A stretch of 64,000 nt of DNA from Devosia sp. Its GTDB lineage: Bacteria > Pseudomonadota > Alphaproteobacteria > Rhizobiales > Devosiaceae. The notes below the pieces were generated by a model. That model worked only from the letters and a program-made list of their open reading frames with translations, was not told the origin of the DNA and made no database searches. Each line of letters begins with the position of its first letter. Positions within the stretch are counted from its first letter, which is position 1. Shown in pieces: positions 9,013-16,188 of the stretch. The stretch spans positions 248,001-312,000 of the forward strand of contig JADGNE010000006.1 of NCBI GenBank assembly GCA_015234425.1. The letters run 5' to 3'. The translations under genes were made by a program, and so were the position numbers.

Positions 9013-9929
9013 AGCTGGATCTCCCGGGCGCGCAGCCGTGTCGTGATCACGCCGGCAACCGCTGCGATGAAGATGAAGATCAGCACCGCCAGCGCGCTGC
9101 CAAGCCCGAAATCCTGCTGCCCCGACGACACATTGCCGAAGGCGGTACGATAGAAATAAAGGCCCAGAACGTCAGTGGAACCGAAGGGCGAACCATCGAG
9201 GCCACCCATGATGTAGGGCAGTTCAAACCAGTTGAAGGCGCCCACGAACAGCAGGGTGAACACGATGGTCGCGCTCGGCGCAACCAGCGGCCAGACGATC
9301 TTGGTGATCTTCACCCACTCGCTCTCGGTCTCCATGCGCACGGCATCGAGAATTTCGCCCGGAATACGCTGCATGCCGGCCAGGAAAACGAGGGTCGGAA
9401 AGCCCACCATATGCCACGCCTGGGCGATGATGATGCTCCAGAGCGCCGTGCCGCCCTGCCCCAGCCACGGCTGTGCCAGCCAGCCGAGCCCAACGGACTT
9501 GAGCGATATGTTCACCACGCCAAACAGCGGGTGATAGAAGAGCTTGAAGAGATAGGCGACGATGATGGTCGAAAGCACTACCGGCAGGAACACCGCGATA
9601 CGGTGGAACCGGGCCCCCGGAAGTTCGCGCCAGAGCGCATAGGCCAGGATGAACCCCAGCCCGTTCTGCAGCACCATCAGCGCGAAAAAGACGATGACGT
9701 TGTTCTTGAACGCATTGAGCGTCCAGCTCCGATAAGGCTCGACGAACAACACCGTATGGAAATTTTCGAGACCGACAAAATCGCCCCGCCGCAGGCCCTG
9801 CCAGTCGAAGAAGGCATAAGCGAAGGCGGAAATGATCGGATAGACGATGAACAGCGCCACAAAAGCCAGTGGCGGCACGATCAGCGCGGTAATCCAAAGG
9901 CCGCGGCCAGTCATCCGAAGTTGGGGCAT
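9009..9929 (-). CDS. Sugar ABC transporter permease (MalF type)
   Basis: A 306-residue CUT1 permease with six membrane helices. The EAA loop is present but divergent (DAVRMETESEWVKITKIVWPL; the usual DGA is replaced by TES). An upstream ATG at 10034 would add 35 residues encoded by the repeat element between this gene and the binding-protein gene (a run rich in Pro and Gly); I reject it and start at the ATG at 9929 (MPQLRMTG), just before the first hydrophobic helix. No strong ribosome site precedes this start. Overlaps the MalG-type gene by 4 bp. Confidence 0.86.
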   Translation of the reverse strand: MPQLRMTGRGLWITALIVPPLAFVALFIVYPIISAFAYAFFDWQGLRRGDFVGLENFHTVLFVEPYRSWTLNAFKNNVIVFFALMVLQNGLGFILAYALWRELPGARFHRIAVFLPVVLSTIIVAYLFKLFYHPLFGVVNISLKSVGLGWLAQPWLGQGGTALWSIIIAQAWHMVGFPTLVFLAGMQRIPGEILDAVRMETESEWVKITKIVWPLVAPSATIVFTLLFVGAFNWFELPYIMGGLDGSPFGSTDVLGLYFYRTAFGNVSSGQQDFGLGSALAVLIFIFIAAVAGVITTRLRAREIQL

Positions 9930-9966
9930 TGTCTTGGGCTCGCTTGGTTTCGGGGCCGGCGCCTGC

Positions 9967-10084
9967 CACCCCCACCCGACCTCCCCCTTGTCAGGGGGAG
10001 GGGTAGTTCTGTGTGCTTTGCAGATCCTCGCCACACCCGCCGCACTGTCCCTCCCCCTTAACAGGGGGAGGCTAGGTGGGGGTG
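9967..10084. repeat. Two-hairpin palindromic element between binding-protein and permease genes
   Basis: Two copies of the same hairpin, CCTCCCCCT-loop-AGGGGGAGG, lie at 9980-10001 (loop TGTC) and 10050-10071 (loop TAAC). Outer arms CACCCCCACC (9967-9976) and GGTGGGGGTG (10075-10084) are also mutually complementary and sit exactly 3 bases outside the hairpins, so the whole element is a nested inverted repeat. It resembles REP/BIME-type repeats of other genomes. Placed after the binding-protein stop (10100, - strand), it could stabilise the upstream mRNA end and reduce permease expression. Confidence 0.8.
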
Positions 10085-10099
10085 TTTCGAAGGTTGGAC

Positions 10100-11341
10100 T
10101 TACTTCTTGAACGGTTCGTACCAGGCAGCCAGGCCGGTGGTCAGAGCTTCGCCGATGGCTTCCGGCGTGGTTTCACCGGCGAACAGCTTCTGCATTTCGC
10201 CCTGAATCAGCACCGAACCGGAGGGTTCGCCATAACGGAAGTGCGCCAGCATCAGATAGGGGATGGACGACTGGTTGAGCTCGTTGACTTCGGCCAGCAG
10301 CGGGTCGTTGAAGTTAACGCCCGGAACGGTCGAGATATTGCTCAGCGAGTCGGCAAAGGCCTGGCCGAACTCGACGCTGGCCAGGTAGCTCAGGAACTTG
10401 AGCGAAGCTTCCTTGTTGGCGCCGGTCGCATTGGCTGCATAGCCACCGTCGAAATAGAGGCCGACGAGCTTGTCGTCTTCAGCGGTCTTGCCGGGAGCTG
10501 CGAACACGCCGACTTCGATCTCGGGGTTGAGGCCCTTGAACGTTGCCACTTCATAGGAGCCGCCGATGAACATGCCGGCCATGCCCGATGCAAACAGCTG
10601 CTGGGCGGACGGATAGTCGAGGCCGATAAAGCCGTCGGGGAAGTATTCGGTAGCGACAGCCGCGATCTCACCCAAGGCGCCGGTGAAGCGCGCATCGGTG
10701 AAGTCGGCAGTGCCAGCCATCAGCTCTTCATGGAAGTCCTTGCCCATCAGCGAGGAGCCAAGGCCAAAGGTCACGGTTTCATTCTGCCAGGCAGTTGCAG
10801 TGCCATTGGCAAAGGGGATAACGCCGGCGTCCTTGAGCTTCTGGCTCAGCGCGACCAGCTCGTCCCAGCTCTGGGGCTCTTCGAGGCCATTGGCATCGAA
10901 AATGGCCTTGTTATAGATCACGAGCTGGGTCTGGCTGGCGAACGGGACGGCGTAGACCTTGCCGTCGGAACGCAGGGTCTCGGCAGCCAGAGCCGGCTCC
11001 GCGAAATCTGCCAGTTCCGGCACATTGTCGGCCGAAAGCGCTTCGAGATAGCCGGCAGCAGCAACGTTCTCAAGGCCGCCATAGGCGCGCACCATCATCA
11101 CGTCCGGGCCCGTGCCACCAGCAAGCGCGGTCGACAGGATCGTGTTGTAATTTGCCGCCTCAAAGGCCTCGAACTTGACCGTGATGCCGGGGTTGGCGGC
11201 TTCGAACGTATCGATGAACTGCTCATAGGCAGCGCGGTCTTCCTGGCGCCAGCTCCAGAACGTGATGTCCTGGGCGAATGCCGGGGCCGCGACGAGCACG
11301 GCACCAAGAGCGGCACCGGCGCGGATCATGGTCTTCTTCAT
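10100..11341 (-). CDS. Sugar ABC transporter substrate-binding protein
   Basis: A 413-residue periplasmic binding protein of family 1 (UgpB/MalE-like), with a clear Sec signal peptide (MKKTMIRAGAALGAVLVAAPAFA, likely cut before QDITFWSW). Typical features are TFEAANPGITVKFE, the conserved GTATAWQN stretch and a long C-terminal helical lobe. The ribosome site is GGGAAGGGAAA. Its neighbours NanE, the amino-sugar kinase and MurQ point to an N-acetylated amino sugar as ligand, but the ligand cannot be read from the sequence. Confidence 0.9.
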   Translation of the reverse strand: MKKTMIRAGAALGAVLVAAPAFAQDITFWSWRQEDRAAYEQFIDTFEAANPGITVKFEAFEAANYNTILSTALAGGTGPDVMMVRAYGGLENVAAAGYLEALSADNVPELADFAEPALAAETLRSDGKVYAVPFASQTQLVIYNKAIFDANGLEEPQSWDELVALSQKLKDAGVIPFANGTATAWQNETVTFGLGSSLMGKDFHEELMAGTADFTDARFTGALGEIAAVATEYFPDGFIGLDYPSAQQLFASGMAGMFIGGSYEVATFKGLNPEIEVGVFAAPGKTAEDDKLVGLYFDGGYAANATGANKEASLKFLSYLASVEFGQAFADSLSNISTVPGVNFNDPLLAEVNELNQSSIPYLMLAHFRYGEPSGSVLIQGEMQKLFAGETTPEAIGEALTTGLAAWYEPFKK

Positions 11342-11385
11342 CAGATTTCCCTTCCCTTCAAAACTCTGGTGGCATTTGCCTGGCG

Positions 11386-12450
11386 CTACTGCGCCAACCG
11401 CCGGCCATCCTCGGCGGAAAAATAATGCACGCCGGCCGGGTCGACGCCGATCGTCACAATCTCGTCGGGTGCATAAAGATCATTGGGGGTCGTGCGCGCC
11501 GCCAAGAGCGTGCCATCGGCAAGGCGTACGTAGACATAGGCGTTGTCACCGAGATACTCGGTGTAGACCACCTGGCCGGCAAACCCCTCGCCGGCTGCAC
11601 GGGAAAGCTTCACCGCGTCGGAGCGGATACCAAGCTTGAGCTTGCCATCGGCGGGCACATTGCCCAGCGCGACGCTGCCGCCGTCCTGGCCCAAGGTCAG
11701 CCGTTCGCCCCGGCGCTCGACATCGACCAGCGTCATACGCGGCGAACCGATGAAGGTCGCGACAAAGGTATTGGCCGGCGTCTCGTAAAGTTCGCGCGGG
11801 CTGCCGACCTGCTCGATCCGGCCTGCATTCATCACCACGATCTTGTCGGCCAGCGTCATGGCCTCGACCTGATCATGGGTCACATAGATCATGGTACCGC
11901 CGATATCGCGGTGCAGCTTGGCGATCTCGAGGCGCACTTCCGAACGGAGCGCCGCGTCGAGGTTGGAAAGCGGTTCGTCGAGCAGAAACACTGCCGGCTT
12001 GCGCACCAGCGCCCGACCGATGGCCACGCGCTGCCGCTGCCCACCAGACAATTCGCGCGGCTTGCGCTTGAGCAGCGGCTCAAGCCGCAGCATCCGCGCC
12101 GCCTCGGCGATACGTGCCTCCACCTCATCCTTGGTGAGCCCCATCAGACGGGCACCGAAGGCCATGTTCTCGTAGACGTCCATATGCGGGTAGAGCGCAT
12201 AGGACTGAAACACCATGGCAATGCCGCGACGCGACGGTGGCACGTCGTTCATGCGCTGTCCGTTGAGGACGAATTCGCCATCGGTGATCGGATCGAGCCC
12301 GGCGATCAGACGCAAAAGGGTCGACTTGCCACAGCCGGACGGGCCGACAAACACCACGAACTCACGATCACCGATCTCGAGATCGATCCCGTGCAGCACG
12401 GCCGTGTCCTTGAAACGCTTCTTGATGCCGCGCAGTGACAGTTGAGCCAA
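11386..12450 (-). CDS. Sugar ABC transporter ATP-binding protein (UgpC/MsmK type)
   Basis: A 354-residue ATPase that energises the CUT1 importer. Visible motifs are Walker A GPSGCGKST, signature LSGGQRQRVAIGRALV, Walker B VFLLDEPLSNLD, the H-loop YVTHDQVEAM, and a C-terminal TOBE domain from about residue 235. The start is TTG at 12450, supported by a strong ribosome site AGGAGG four bases upstream. It is the first gene of the leftward operon, and the predicted promoter with operator lies about 80 bp upstream. Confidence 0.93.
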   Translation of the reverse strand: MAQLSLRGIKKRFKDTAVLHGIDLEIGDREFVVFVGPSGCGKSTLLRLIAGLDPITDGEFVLNGQRMNDVPPSRRGIAMVFQSYALYPHMDVYENMAFGARLMGLTKDEVEARIAEAARMLRLEPLLKRKPRELSGGQRQRVAIGRALVRKPAVFLLDEPLSNLDAALRSEVRLEIAKLHRDIGGTMIYVTHDQVEAMTLADKIVVMNAGRIEQVGSPRELYETPANTFVATFIGSPRMTLVDVERRGERLTLGQDGGSVALGNVPADGKLKLGIRSDAVKLSRAAGEGFAGQVVYTEYLGDNAYVYVRLADGTLLAARTTPNDLYAPDEIVTIGVDPAGVHYFSAEDGRRLAQ

Positions 12451-12524
12451 GATACCTCCTTAGGGCACCCGCTCGAGAGCAGGCGCTCCAGTCCGGGCCT
12501 CTCCACGCGAGAGCCCACAGCTTA

Positions 12525-12557
12525 GGAATATTGAATTCCAAACTGCGGAAGTGTCAA
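12525..12557 (-). promoter_or_regulatory. Predicted promoter and RpiR operator of the sugar-importer operon
   Basis: On the - strand a -35 box TTGACA (12557-12552) and a -10-like CAATAT (12533-12528) are 18 bp apart. The -10 is embedded in GGAATATTGAATTCC (12525-12539, written on +), an inverted repeat GGAATA-N3-(A)ATTCC that matches the perfect one in front of murQ in 5 of 6 arm bases. A further AGAATATTA half-site lies at 12562-12570. A protein bound here would block the promoter. Confidence 0.65.
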
Positions 12558-12604
12558 GAATAGAATATTACAAATTCACGCCGTGGAGAAATTGTACTGC
12601 CCGC

Positions 12605-13453
12605 TCAGGCCTTGAGCACCGTCACGGCCGTTTCGCTGTTGTGAATAAAATCGTTGGCGTCGGCCTGATGGCGCAGCAGCAGGATGAACAGCATGTCCAT
12701 CAGCATCAGCTGCGCGTCCCGCGCAGTGATCGCCGAAGAGCGCACCCGGTCCTCGTCGGCTACCGTAAAAAGCTTGATGTCGGCGACATCGGCGAGCGGA
12801 TTGGACTGCAACCCCGTGACCGAGATCACCGTGGCGCCCCGCGCCTTGGCCAATTCGGCAATGCGCAGTGTTTCCACGCTCCGTCCTGAATAGGACAGGG
12901 CCATCAGCGCGTCGCCTTCCGTCAAGGCCGACGCATTGGAGATCTGGATGTGATTGTCGCTGTTGAGCAGAACCATCCGCCCCAGCTTGAGCAGCTTGTA
13001 GGAAAAATCCTCGGCCACGAGCGAAGACGCGCCCACCCCGGCCAGCAACAGCTTGCGGGCTCCGACCAGCTTTTCGAGCGCAGCGTTGATCGTGTCTTCG
13101 CTATTGGCCGCCGCTGTTTCGCGCATCGACTGCAGCTTGCTGCTCACCAGCTTCTGCACCACGGTCATCTGGCTGTCGCTGCTGTCGATCGATCCGTGGA
13201 TCACCCCACTGGGCGCGTGCCACTCCCGGGCGCGGGCCGTGGTGACGGCCATCTTGAGCTGCTGGTAGCCGGAATAGCCCAGCTTCTGGCTGAATTTGAC
13301 AACGCTCGACTGGCTGCGTCCGGTCGCCTCCGCCAGCGCAGCCGAAGACAGGTCCAGCATCCGGCCGGGGTCCGCGAGGATAAACTCGGCGATCTCCCGA
13401 TCCGCCAGGGTCATCGACGCCTTCTGCGCCTCGAGCAGTTTGAGAACCGACAT
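12605..13453 (-). CDS. MurR/RpiR-family transcriptional regulator
   Basis: A 282-residue regulator with an N-terminal RpiR-type helix-turn-helix (residues 1-77; ATGRSQSSVVKFSQKLGYSGYQQLK) and a C-terminal SIS domain (about 110-250) that binds a phosphosugar (LLLAGVGASSLVAEDF; ALMALSYSGRSVETL). The ATG at 13453 is chosen because GGAAA lies 8 bases upstream; a longer frame up to 13534 has no support. It sits between the murQ operon and the sugar-importer operon. MurR of E. coli represses murQP and responds to MurNAc-6-P; the same role is inferred here. The two shared inverted repeats flanking this gene are the likely binding sites. Confidence 0.88.
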   Translation of the reverse strand: MSVLKLLEAQKASMTLADREIAEFILADPGRMLDLSSAALAEATGRSQSSVVKFSQKLGYSGYQQLKMAVTTARAREWHAPSGVIHGSIDSSDSQMTVVQKLVSSKLQSMRETAAANSEDTINAALEKLVGARKLLLAGVGASSLVAEDFSYKLLKLGRMVLLNSDNHIQISNASALTEGDALMALSYSGRSVETLRIAELAKARGATVISVTGLQSNPLADVADIKLFTVADEDRVRSSAITARDAQLMLMDMLFILLLRHQADANDFIHNSETAVTVLKA

Positions 13454-13628
13454 AGTAGTTTCCATCACTGATGCGGCGCAGCACGCCGTTACCCCGGGCG
13501 CCATAGTCCGGTCAGAAGACTCGAAAGCCCACACGGACGACTACTGGGGCGACCTCCCCCGCGCCGCAAAGTGCGCCACCGGACATGCGCCGGTTTTCCA
13601 CCACTCTACACACATCCCTGTTCAATCC

Positions 13629-13680
13629 GGAATACAATATTCCAAGTTTCGTTGACAGGCGGAATATTCGTTCATAGCAT
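13629..13680 (+). promoter_or_regulatory. Predicted murQ promoter with two overlapping operators
   Basis: A perfect inverted repeat GGAATA-CAA-TATTCC lies at 13629-13643, and a second palindrome CGGAATATTCG at 13660-13670. The second one falls between a consensus -35 TTGACA (13652-13657) and a -10-like TAGCAT (13675-13680), spacer 17 bp. MurQ starts 26 bp after the -10, so the leader would be about 20 nt. The arrangement is what is expected of a repressor-controlled promoter. Confidence 0.7.
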
Positions 13681-13706
13681 CACCCTACCCCAAGAGTGAT
13701 GGCACG

Positions 13707-14639
13707 ATGGCAAAAAGCACCCTGATCGCGGAACTGGAACACCTGGTCTCCGAGTCGCGCAATCCAGACACGCTGCAGATCGATCTCATGTCGACCAGCG
13801 AAATTCTGGCCGCAATGAATGCCGAAGACGCCAAGGTCGCCGGCGCTGTCAACGCGGTGCTGCCGCAGATCGCAGAAGCAGTGGACTGCATCGTCGAAGC
13901 CTTCAAGGCCGGCGGTCGCCTGATCTACACCGGCGCGGGCACCAGCGGTCGACTGGGCGTGCTGGACGCCTCTGAATGTCCCCCCACGTTCGGCGTTCCG
14001 CCCACCATGGTTGTTGGCATCATCGCCGGCGGCGATCACGCCTTGCGCCACCCGATCGAAGGCGCAGAAGATGATCGCGCCGAGGGCCGCCGCGATCTCG
14101 AAAACATCAAGCTCGAAGCGCGCGACGTGCTGGTGGGCATCGCCGTCAGCGGCCGCACCCCATATGTCATTGGCGCGCTGGACTATGCCAACGAGATCGG
14201 CGCGACCACTGTCGCCCTCTCCTGTAATCCCGTCTCGGCAATCGCTGATATTGCAAAGATCGCCATCTCGCCCGTCGTCGGCCCAGAATCCCTCACCGGC
14301 TCGACCCGCCTCAAATCCGGTACCGCCCAGAAGCTGGTGCTGAACATGCTCACCACCGCCTCCATGATCCGGATCGGAAAGAGCTATGAAAACCTCATGG
14401 TCGACCTCTCGGTCTCCAACGCCAAGCTCGCCGCCCGCGCTACGCGCATGCTGGCCGACGTTGCTGGCTGCTCCACCGAGGATGCGGAAAAATACCTCGC
14501 CGAGGCCGGCAATAATGTGAAGCTGGCGATCCTCATGGCCCTCACCGGCATGAACGCGACCGATGCCCGTGCCGCCCTCGACGGCGCCGACGGCTTCCTG
14601 CGCCGCGCCGCCGCCGATCATCCGCGCATCGCGAGCTGA
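13707..14639 (+). CDS. murQ: N-acetylmuramic acid 6-phosphate etherase
   Basis: A 310-residue SIS-domain lyase that splits MurNAc-6-P into GlcNAc-6-P and D-lactate during cell-wall recycling. Diagnostic features are [20 protein letters not shown] near residue 25, the SIS core [20 protein letters not shown], the substrate-loop region [18 protein letters not shown] [15 protein letters not shown], and the C-terminal [13 protein letters not shown], where the catalytic-loop Glu and UBA-like segment lie. Length is normal. First gene of the rightward operon, divergent from the RpiR regulator. Confidence 0.96.
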   Translation: MAKSTLIAELEHLVSESRNPDTLQIDLMSTSEILAAMNAEDAKVAGAVNAVLPQIAEAVDCIVEAFKAGGRLIYTGAGTSGRLGVLDASECPPTFGVPPTMVVGIIAGGDHALRHPIEGAEDDRAEGRRDLENIKLEARDVLVGIAVSGRTPYVIGALDYANEIGATTVALSCNPVSAIADIAKIAISPVVGPESLTGSTRLKSGTAQKLVLNMLTTASMIRIGKSYENLMVDLSVSNAKLAARATRMLADVAGCSTEDAEKYLAEAGNNVKLAILMALTGMNATDARAALDGADGFLRRAAADHPRIAS

Positions 14640-14641
14640 CC

Positions 14642-15133
14642 ATGGACCTCCTGGTCAATCTCTACTCCCGCAAGATGGATGAGCTGCGCCAGAAGGCCGA
14701 GGCCGTTGAGGCGACGATCCGCGTCGCCCTGCCGCCCGAGCAGCACATCATCAAGGATTGGGTGCGCCAGCACTTTTCCGAATATTGGGTCAGCGAAGTC
14801 TCTTCCGCCATGGCCCACCAGCCGCCCGGATGCCTCATCGCAACCGTTGATGGGCAACTGGTCGGCTTTGCCTGCCACGACGCCACGGCACGCGGCTTCT
14901 TCGGCCCCACCGGCGTCTCCGAAGACCAGCGCGGCAAGGGAATAGGCCTCGCGCTCTTTTATCACACTCTCGTGGCGATGAAGGCCCAGGGCTATGCCTA
15001 TGCCATTATCGGCTCGGCCGGTCCCGTCGACTTCTACGTCAAAGCCGCTGGCGCCATGCCGATCCCGTCGGACAATGAAGACATTTATCAGGGCCTGCTG
15101 CGCATCAAGCCCAAGCCCGAAGCGGAACACTGA
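14642..15133 (+). CDS. GNAT-family N-acetyltransferase
   Basis: A 163-residue acetyltransferase with the acetyl-CoA pyrophosphate loop EDQRGKGIGLALFY (about residues 99-112) and a following beta strand YAYAIIGSAGPVDFYVKAAGA that is typical of GNAT motif B. It starts 2 bp after the murQ stop and ends 2 bp before nagZ, so it is part of the murein-recycling operon. The acceptor may be an amino sugar or a muropeptide, an inference from context; no specific subfamily could be assigned. Confidence 0.82.
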   Translation: MDLLVNLYSRKMDELRQKAEAVEATIRVALPPEQHIIKDWVRQHFSEYWVSEVSSAMAHQPPGCLIATVDGQLVGFACHDATARGFFGPTGVSEDQRGKGIGLALFYHTLVAMKAQGYAYAIIGSAGPVDFYVKAAGAMPIPSDNEDIYQGLLRIKPKPEAEH

Positions 15134-15135
15134 TC

Positions 15136-16161
15136 ATGGCCTCGACCACCCCTCTCGCCCTTTTCGTCGGCATGCCGGGCTACGAGCTCTCCGCTGACGA
15201 GATCGCTTTCTTCCGCGAGACCAGTCCGTTTGGCCTTTTTCTCTTCAAGCGCAATCTGGACAACCACGACCAGATCCATCGCCTGGTCAGCCAGTTCAAG
15301 GAAGCCGTCGGCCGCGACGACGCCCCGGTCTATATCGACCAGGAAGGCGGCCGCGTGCAGCGCCTCGACAATGGCAATTGGCCCCTCTTCCGTCCGCTCG
15401 GCCATTTTGCCGCGCTGGCCAAGACCGACCGCGAACTGGCCAAACACGCCCTGCGCCAGAGCCATCTGGCCATGGGTTCGATGATGAGTGAGCTCAACAT
15501 CGGCTCGGGCACGACCCCCGTGGTTGATCTGGCCCGTTCCGGCACCCACGACATCATCTCGTCGCGCTCGCTGGGTTCAGATCCCGAGCTCGTCGCTGAA
15601 TTTGGTCGCGTGGCGATCGAGGCCCTGCTCGAGGTCGGCTCCATGCCGATCATGAAGCACATCCCCGGTTATGGCCGCGTCGACGTCGACCCGCATCACG
15701 ACCTGCCGGTTGTCCGCGCCTCGGTCGAGGAGATGATGGACACCGACTTCCTGCCCTTCATCCGTCTCAAGGACACGCCTTGGGCAATGGTAGCCCATCT
15801 GATCTTTACCCAGATCGATCCAGACCTGCCGGCCTCCATCTCGCCGCGCGTCTGCGAGCTGATCCGCGATACGCTGGACTACGATGGCGTACTGATCACC
15901 GATTGCCTCACCATGGACGCCCTTTCCGGCAGCTGGGATGAGCGGGTCACCGCAGCCCTCGACGCCGGCTACGATATAGCCCTTCATAGCCAGGGCGACC
16001 TTTCTCAAAGTCTGGCGGCCTGCAAAGCAGCCCGGCCCTTGAGCGAGAAAAGCCTCGAGCGCATTGCACGCGCAGAGGGCAGGCTGGGAACACACCGCGT
16101 GGACGTGCAAGCACTCCATGCCGAGGTGGAACAGATTTTCAGGGAGAGTGGCGTCGCCTGA
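15136..16161 (+). CDS. nagZ: Glycoside hydrolase family 3 beta-N-acetylhexosaminidase (NagZ-like)
   Basis: A 341-residue cytoplasmic GH3 hexosaminidase that releases GlcNAc from GlcNAc-anhydro-muropeptides or chito-oligomers. The substrate-binding strand IDQEGGRVQRL (near residue 71) and the nucleophile segment ITDCLTMDAL (Asp near 255) are intact. The flexible loop that normally reads KH(F/I)PGHG...DSH is KHIPGYGRVDVDPH here: the His that acts as general acid/base partner in DSH is kept, but PGHG is PGYG and the Ser before the His is Pro. The length fits the family. No secretion signal is present, as expected. Lies between the GNAT gene and the peptide-type importer. Confidence 0.88.
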   Translation: MASTTPLALFVGMPGYELSADEIAFFRETSPFGLFLFKRNLDNHDQIHRLVSQFKEAVGRDDAPVYIDQEGGRVQRLDNGNWPLFRPLGHFAALAKTDRELAKHALRQSHLAMGSMMSELNIGSGTTPVVDLARSGTHDIISSRSLGSDPELVAEFGRVAIEALLEVGSMPIMKHIPGYGRVDVDPHHDLPVVRASVEEMMDTDFLPFIRLKDTPWAMVAHLIFTQIDPDLPASISPRVCELIRDTLDYDGVLITDCLTMDALSGSWDERVTAALDAGYDIALHSQGDLSQSLAACKAARPLSEKSLERIARAEGRLGTHRVDVQALHAEVEQIFRESGVA

Positions 16162-16188
16162 GGCGAACCACCAAGCAAGGAGACTGAA

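Noticed and set aside
9930..10034. Upstream start at 10034 for the MalF-type permease
   Set aside because: The 35 extra residues are encoded by the palindromic element; the ATG at 9929 precedes the first membrane helix.
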